A DNA stretch of 9,959 bases, from positions 1 through 9,959 of the forward strand of contig JAEXGP010000140.1 of assembly GCA_023450775.1 (NCBI GenBank), read 5' to 3'. The position numbers and the translations under genes were made by a program. Numbering within the stretch: position 1 is the first letter of the stretch; each line of letters opens with the position of its first letter. Shown one piece after another: positions 6,251-9,959 of the stretch. This stretch comes from Actinomycetes bacterium. GTDB lineage: Bacteria > Actinomycetota > Acidimicrobiia > Acidimicrobiales > Microtrichaceae. The notes beneath the pieces are model-generated. The model had not been told where the DNA came from and searched no databases. It was given only the letters and a program-made list of their open reading frames with translations.

Positions 6251-7192
6251 ATGGAGCTCCGCATCTTCACCGAACCGCAACAGGGCGCGACCTACGACTA
6301 GCTGCTCGCCGTCGCCCGCACCGCCGAGGAGCTGGGCTACGGGGCCTTCTTCCGGTCGGACCACTACCTGGCCATGGGCGACATCTCGGGGCTCCCCGGG
6401 CCGACCGATGCCTGGATCACGCTCGCCGGCCTGGCCCGCGAGACGTCCACGATCCGGTTGGGGACGCTCGTCAACGCCGGGACGTTCCGGCTGCCCGGAC
6501 CGCTCGCCATCTCGGTCGCCACCGTGGACGCCATGTCCGGCGGACGGGTCGAGCTCGGCATGGGCGCCGGCTGGTTCGACGACGAGCACACCGCCTACGG
6601 CATCCCGTTCCCGCCGCTCGGCCAGCGGTTCGACCGCCTCGAGGAGCAGCTGCAGGTGATCGAGGGCCTCTGGACCACCCCGGCCGGCAAGACCTTCGAC
6701 TTCCGCGGCGAGCACTACGAGCTCACGGACTCGCCGGCGCTGCCCAAGCCCGTGCAACGGCCGCGTCCGCCGGTGATCATCGGCGGGTTCGGGCCCAAGC
6801 GGACGCCGTCGCTCGTGGCCCGGTTCGCGGACGAGTACAACGTCCCGTTCGCCGGCGTCGACGCGGTGCGCACCCTCAACGAGGGCATCGACGCCGCCTG
6901 TCTGGCCGTCGACCGCGACCCGGCCACGGTGGTTCGTTCGGTCGCCCAGGTCCTGTGCTGCGGCGCGGACGAGGCCCAGATCGCCCGGCGTGCCGACGCG
7001 ATCGGGCGCGAGGTCGGCGAGCTGCGCGAGAACGGGCTGGCCGGCACGCCCGACGAGGTCCTGGCCAAGCTCCACGAGTTCGCGGAGGCCGGCATGACCC
7101 GCGTGTACCTCCAGGTCCTCGACCTGGACGACCTCGACCACCTCGCGCTGGTCGCCGACACGGTGATGCCGGCCGTCGGGTCGCCGTCCTGA
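6251..7192 (+). pseudogene. LLM-class F420-dependent oxidoreductase interrupted by an in-frame TAG at codon 17
   Basis: The frame from ATG 6251 reads MELRIFTEPQQGATYD, then TAG at 6299-6301, then LLAVARTAEELGYGAFFRSD and continues without a break to TGA at 7190-7192, 313 codons in all counting the amber. This is the full length of luciferase-like monooxygenases that use F420 or flavin. Clear family stretches are FFRSDHYLAMG, RLGTLVNAGTFR, GGRVELGMGAGW, FDDEHTAYGIPFPPLGQRFDRL and VIIGGFGPKRTP. The TAG falls in the first helix after the first barrel strand. The next ATG in frame (6374) would drop 41 residues including the first strand and part of the cofactor pocket, so a protein begun there is unlikely to fold well. 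Explanations are a recent nonsense mutation, a sequencing or assembly error, or read-through. Nothing else in the frame is decayed. Substrate is unknown. Confidence 0.85.
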
Positions 7193-7228
7193 GCCGTCCC
7201 CGCCTGTCGGCGCGCCGGGTCGCACCGG

Positions 7229-7234
7229 TAGCGT
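7229..7234 (+). promoter_or_regulatory. -10 box before the GroES-like gene
   Basis: TAGCGT fits TANNNT and ends nine bases before ATG 7244. There is no Shine-Dalgarno sequence in between, so the transcript is probably leaderless or has a leader of only a few bases. No heat-shock CIRCE-type inverted repeat is visible in the 51-bp gap. Confidence 0.45.
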
Positions 7235-7243
7235 GACGCGCCC

Positions 7244-7651
7244 ATGAGCGACGCCCCGACCGAACAGGACGACACCGCCGGCGCGCCGGCGGCGACGAGC
7301 CCCGCGCCGCCGATCGCCACCCCGTCGTCGAGCTCGCACGAGAAGCTCCCCGTGCGGATGCTCAACGACCGCATCCTCGTCAAGGTCGACGCCGAGGGGG
7401 ACCGGCGCTCGACCGGCGGCATCCTCATCCCGGCGACCGCCCAGCTGGGCCGCCGGCTGGCGTGGGCCGAGGTGCGCGCCAAGGGGCCGAACGTGCGGGC
7501 CGTCGAGGAGGGTGACCACGTGCTGTTCAACCCCGAGGAGGTCTACGAGGTGGAGGTGCGCGGCGACACGTTCATCATCCTCCGCGAGCGGGACATCCAC
7601 GCCGTGGCCTCGGAACGCCTGGAGGCGGGCCACACCGGCCTCTACCTCTGA
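7244..7651 (+). CDS. GroES-like co-chaperonin paralogue with disordered N-terminal tail
   Basis: Residues 36-122 match the Cpn10/GroES fold: LNDRILVKVD (40-49), the mobile-loop end STGGILIPATA (56-66), then AEVRAKGPN, VEEGDHVLFNPEEV and FIILRERDIHAV. The GGILIP segment is what normally docks on GroEL, so binding to a chaperonin is plausible. Two things are unusual. About 35 Ala/Pro/Ser/Thr-rich residues precede the domain, giving 135 residues instead of roughly 95-100. The segment between the mobile loop and VEEGD is shorter than in true GroES, suggesting that the roof hairpin is reduced or absent. No groEL is next to it. The start at ATG 7244 is supported by the -10 box upstream; a start nearer the domain is possible but has no better signal. 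It may be a specialised co-chaperonin; a true groES elsewhere in the genome would be expected. Confidence 0.8.
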   Translation: MSDAPTEQDDTAGAPAATSPAPPIATPSSSSHEKLPVRMLNDRILVKVDAEGDRRSTGGILIPATAQLGRRLAWAEVRAKGPNVRAVEEGDHVLFNPEEVYEVEVRGDTFIILRERDIHAVASERLEAGHTGLYL

Positions 7652-7653
7652 GG

Positions 7654-7698
7654 CCCGCCGCCGGCCCCGGCGTGCGCCGCTGACGCCGCACGGGCGGG
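7654..7698 (+). terminator. Possible GC-rich stem-loop after the GroES-like gene
   Basis: CCCGCC (7654-7659) can pair with GGCGGG (7693-7698), and inside it GTGCG (7672-7676) can pair with CGCAC (7687-7691). The structure starts just after the stop codon and is followed by only two T residues, so it lacks the U tract of a classical intrinsic terminator. Such GC-rich structures form easily by chance in this DNA. Confidence 0.25.
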
Positions 7699-7743
7699 TT
7701 CCAGCCTCCCGGATGTCGTTTCGAGCGGCCCGGTCGCCGCTCC

Positions 7744-7749
7744 TACGAT
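7744..7749 (+). promoter_or_regulatory. -10 box of a probable leaderless hisI-trpE promoter
   Basis: TACGAT is a near-ideal -10 box and ends eight bases before ATG 7758, the same distance as the hisD box from its GTG. No ribosome-binding sequence lies between. The 106-bp gap in front and this box indicate that hisI and trpE form a transcription unit apart from hisD-hisF. A -35 box is not convincing. Confidence 0.6.
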
Positions 7750-7757
7750 GGCGACCC

Positions 7758-8162
7758 ATGGCCGACACCCCGGGACCCGCCGTCACGCCCGTCGAGGTGC
7801 GCGAGGAGGACCTCGAGCGCATCCGCTACGACGCCGACGGACTGGTGCCCGCGATCGTCCAGGACGCCGACACCCGGGCCGTGCTGATGATGGCGTGGAT
7901 GAACGCCGAGACGCTGCGGATGAGCCTGGAGCAGGGCCGCACGGTGTTCTGGTCGCGGTCGCGCCAGGAGGTGTGGCGCAAGGGCGACACGTCCGGCGAC
8001 CGACAGTTCATCCGCTCCGCCCACTACGACTGCGACGGCGACGCGCTGCTGTTCCTGGTGGAGCAGGAGGGCAAGGGCGCGTGCCACACCGGCGCCTACA
8101 CGTGCTGGTTCCGTTCGTTCGGCACCGACGAGCAGACCACCGAGCGTCCCGGTCCCACGTGA
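7758..8162 (+). CDS. hisI: Phosphoribosyl-AMP cyclohydrolase
   Basis: HisI opens the adenine ring of phosphoribosyl-AMP, the third step of histidine synthesis, using zinc and magnesium at a dimer interface. The 134-residue product is the cyclohydrolase domain alone, without the HisE pyrophosphohydrolase domain found fused in many bacteria. Family motifs are MMAWMN (44-49), FWSRSRQEVWRKGDTSG (64-80) and HYDCDGDALLF (89-99), where Asp91, Asp93 and Asp95 fit the magnesium site. Cys92, Cys109 (in ACHTG) and Cys116 fit the zinc site. ATG 7758 is chosen from the -10 box at 7744-7749; an upstream in-frame ATG at 7512 lies inside the GroES-like gene and has no support. The stop overlaps the trpE start (GTGA). 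Two unrelated genes separate it from hisF. Confidence 0.97.
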   Translation: MADTPGPAVTPVEVREEDLERIRYDADGLVPAIVQDADTRAVLMMAWMNAETLRMSLEQGRTVFWSRSRQEVWRKGDTSGDRQFIRSAHYDCDGDALLFLVEQEGKGACHTGAYTCWFRSFGTDEQTTERPGPT

Positions 8163-9793
8163 GCGCCGACGGCTCCGCCACGACGCTGCTCCCCACGCGG
8201 GAGCAGTTCCACGCGCTGGCGCGGCGGTTCCGGGTCGTGCCGGTGACCCGCACGCTGCTGGCCGACCTGACCACGCCGGTCGCCGCCTTCGCCCGCTGGT
8301 GCGGCCCCGACACGACGCCCGACGGTGGCGCGGGGCGTCCGGGCTTCCTGCTGGAGTCGGTCGACCACGGCGGTCGCTGGAGCCGCTGGTCCTTCGTCGG
8401 GCGCGACCCCCGGGCCCGTCTGGTGGCCCGCGGCCGCGACGTCACGCTGTCCGGTGACCTGCCCGACGGCATCGACCGCGACGAGGTCCCCACCGACCGC
8501 GGGATCCTCGCGGCGCTCGAGGTCCTGCTCGAGCACCTGCGGTCGCCCACCAACGAGCAGTTCGCCGAGGTGGTCCCCGACGCACCCGAGCTGCCGCTGC
8601 TGCACTCCGGAGTGATGGGCTACCTGGGCTACGACGTGGTCCGGGAAGTCGAGCGACTGCCCGACGTGCCGGTCGACGACCGGGGCTGGCCCGACGCGGT
8701 GCTGTCGGTGATCGGCGAGGTCGCCGCGTACGACCACTGGTCCCAGAAGGTCACGCTCGTGGCCAACGCCTTCCTGGCTCCCGATGCCTCGGATGACCAG
8801 ATCGACGCCGCGTTCGACGACGCCGTCGCCCGCCTGGAGCGCATGGCGGCCGACGGCGCGACGCCGATCGACGAGCCGCTCGTGGAGCCGCCGAGCCGCA
8901 GCGACGAGACCGTCCAGGTGCGCTCGTCCATGGCGGGCGGCGCCTACGAGGCAGCGGTCGAGGCCGCGAAGGAGCACATCCTCGCCGGGGACATCTTCCA
9001 GGTCGTGCTGGCCCAGCGGTTCGACTTCACGACCTCCGCGGAGCCGCTCGACATCTACCGGACGCTCCGGCAGGTCAACCCCAGCCCGTACATGTTCCTC
9101 ATGCGGGAGGAGGACCTGACGCTGGTGGGGTGCTCGCCCGAGCCGATGGTCCAGCTGCTCGGCGGCCAGGTGATCTCGCGGCCGATCGCCGGCACCCGCT
9201 TCCGCGGCAGCACCGACGAGCACGACCGCAAGCTGGCGGCCGAGCTGCAGGAGCACCCCAAGGAGCGGGCCGAGCACATCATGCTCGTCGACCTGGCCCG
9301 CAACGACGTGGGCCGCGTCGTGGAGTTCGGCACCTGCCACGTGGACGAGCTGATGACCCTCGAGCGCTACAGCCACGTCATGCACCTGACGTCGCAGGTG
9401 TCGGGCACGCTCGCCGAGGGTCGCACGCCGATCGACGTGCTCCGGGCGACGCTGCCGGCGGGCACGGTCTCCGGGGCGCCCAAGGTCCGGGCCATGGAGA
9501 TCATCGACGACCTCGAGCCGGTCAAGCGCGGGCCGTACGCCGGCATCGTGGGCTACATCGACTTCTCCGGGAACATCGACACGGCGATCGCCATCCGCAC
9601 GATGCTCGTCGACCCGCCGGGCCCCGACGGCCGCCGGGCCGCCTGCGTGCAGGCCGGCGCGGGGGTGGTGGCAGACTCGGTCCCGGCCGACGAGGAGCTC
9701 GAGACCCGCAACAAGGCCAAGGCGCTGCTGTCCGCGGTGCCGGCCGCCGAGCGGATGACGGCGCAGCGGCGGGCCCAGCGTCCCTCGTCCTGA
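8159..9793 (+). CDS. trpE: Anthranilate synthase component I
   Basis: TrpE makes anthranilate from chorismate with ammonia supplied by a TrpG glutaminase, the first committed step of tryptophan synthesis. The 544-residue product has the N-terminal regulatory region with FLLESVDHGGRWSRWSF (63-79), where LLES is the tryptophan feedback site, and the chorismate-binding domain from about residue 250: AGDIFQVVLAQRF (276-288), NPSPYMF (307-313), SPEPM, RPIAGTRFRG (341-350), EHIMLVDLARNDVGRV (372-387), TLPAGTVSGAPK (431-442) and QAGAGVVADS (498-507). Ala in PIAGT argues against aminodeoxychorismate synthase, which has Lys there. No glutaminase domain is fused, so a separate TrpG is expected. GTG 8159 overlaps the hisI stop (GTGA) and has no strong ribosome site, so translation probably depends on coupling to hisI. 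Confidence 0.96.
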   Translation: MSADGSATTLLPTREQFHALARRFRVVPVTRTLLADLTTPVAAFARWCGPDTTPDGGAGRPGFLLESVDHGGRWSRWSFVGRDPRARLVARGRDVTLSGDLPDGIDRDEVPTDRGILAALEVLLEHLRSPTNEQFAEVVPDAPELPLLHSGVMGYLGYDVVREVERLPDVPVDDRGWPDAVLSVIGEVAAYDHWSQKVTLVANAFLAPDASDDQIDAAFDDAVARLERMAADGATPIDEPLVEPPSRSDETVQVRSSMAGGAYEAAVEAAKEHILAGDIFQVVLAQRFDFTTSAEPLDIYRTLRQVNPSPYMFLMREEDLTLVGCSPEPMVQLLGGQVISRPIAGTRFRGSTDEHDRKLAAELQEHPKERAEHIMLVDLARNDVGRVVEFGTCHVDELMTLERYSHVMHLTSQVSGTLAEGRTPIDVLRATLPAGTVSGAPKVRAMEIIDDLEPVKRGPYAGIVGYIDFSGNIDTAIAIRTMLVDPPGPDGRRAACVQAGAGVVADSVPADEELETRNKAKALLSAVPAAERMTAQRRAQRPSS

Positions 9794-9812
9794 ACACGGG
9801 AGCAGTCCGCAC

Positions 9813-9959
9813 ATGCCGGTGAGCGAGCAGGGCGATCCGATCGACGCCGTCCGGGCGGCGGAGGGGGTGTCCACCGCGCGCACCGACGTGGCCGCGTTCG
9901 AGTACCACCGCGACGTGCTGAGGGTGACCGGTGCGGACGCCGTCTCGTACCTGCAGGGC
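9813..9959 (+). CDS. YgfZ/GcvT-type folate-binding protein, 5' part
   Basis: The frame from ATG 9813 is open to the end of the window, giving 49 residues. After a short acidic N-terminus, VLRVTGADAVSYLQG matches the N-terminal signature of the YgfZ/GcvT family, in which the strand and Leu-Gln-Gly lead into the folate-binding domain. YgfZ proteins help in repair or assembly of some iron-sulfur enzymes; GcvT is the glycine-cleavage aminomethyltransferase. The short distance from the start to YLQG favours the YgfZ type. GGGAG lies ten bases before the ATG, and the gap after trpE is only 19 bases, so it is probably co-transcribed with hisI-trpE. Confidence 0.72.
   Translation, partial: MPVSEQGDPIDAVRAAEGVSTARTDVAAFEYHRDVLRVTGADAVSYLQG

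Noticed and set aside
6299..6301. TAG as a pyrrolysine codon
   Set aside because: No pyrrolysine enzyme family or decoding gene is present in the window, and the position is in a surface-type helix, not an active site. Mutation or a base error is simpler.
6374..7192. Oxidoreductase taken as an intact 272-aa gene starting at ATG 6374
   Set aside because: The true family N-terminus is encoded upstream in the same frame from 6251; starting at 6374 hides the amber codon and removes the first barrel strand.
6143..7822. 559-codon open frame on the minus strand opposite the oxidoreductase and GroES-like genes
   Set aside because: It is a shadow of GC-rich coding on the plus strand: Arg/Gly/Ala-rich translation, no recognisable domain, and it crosses several gene boundaries whose plus-strand products are clear.
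8096..9883. 595-codon open frame on the minus strand opposite trpE
   Set aside because: TrpE is unambiguous on the plus strand, and the minus frame is low-complexity His/Arg/Val/Gly-rich sequence with no domain.
1..9959. tRNA, rRNA, CRISPR arrays, insertion sequences or phage genes
   Set aside because: None was seen on either strand; apart from short gaps the window is filled by the genes listed.

Overview
The window is GC-rich chromosomal DNA that reads as a high-GC actinobacterium. Coding is dense, GTG starts are common (hisD, hisC, hisB, hisH, hisF, trpE), every identified gene end is TGA, and several genes appear to be leaderless. The gene set (histidine operon running into trpE, F420-type oxidoreductases, PPOX-fold protein, YgfZ-like protein) is typical of that phylum. 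A member of the Acidimicrobiia is my best guess, but it rests on general impression only.

Layout. Positions 1-396 hold the 3' part of a PPOX-fold (flavin/F420-binding) protein. It converges on a short helical ORF on the minus strand (398-595), with the two stop codons one base apart inside a perfect 15-bp palindrome. An intergenic stretch (596-809) separates that ORF from a compact histidine operon on the plus strand: hisD (810-2132), hisC (2129-3217), hisB (3317-3925), hisH (3922-4584), hisA/priA-like (4646-5401) and hisF (5398-6189). Two genes unrelated to histidine synthesis follow: a luciferase-like (LLM class) F420-type oxidoreductase carrying an in-frame amber codon at position 17 (6251-7192), and a GroES-like protein with a disordered N-terminal tail (7244-7651). 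The biosynthetic series then resumes with hisI (7758-8162), coupled to trpE (8159-9793). A YgfZ/GcvT-type folate-binding gene begins at 9813 and runs off the end.

How it works together. HisI (step 3), HisA (step 4), HisH+HisF (step 5), HisB (step 6), HisC (step 7) and HisD (last two steps) cover most of histidine synthesis. HisG, HisE and a histidinol-phosphate phosphatase are not in the window. TrpE is the chorismate-using first enzyme of tryptophan synthesis and is translationally coupled to HisI. Four gene pairs overlap by GTGA (hisD/hisC, hisB/hisH, hisA/hisF, hisI/trpE). hisD, the oxidoreductase, the GroES-like gene and hisI each have a TANNNT -10 box six to nine bases before the start codon, which suggests leaderless transcripts and at least four transcription units.

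I do not see a new multi-gene system. The most notable points are the amber codon in an otherwise intact oxidoreductase, the two-gene interruption between hisF and hisI, the repeated leaderless-promoter pattern, the unusual GroES-like protein, and a possible HisA/TrpF dual-function enzyme.
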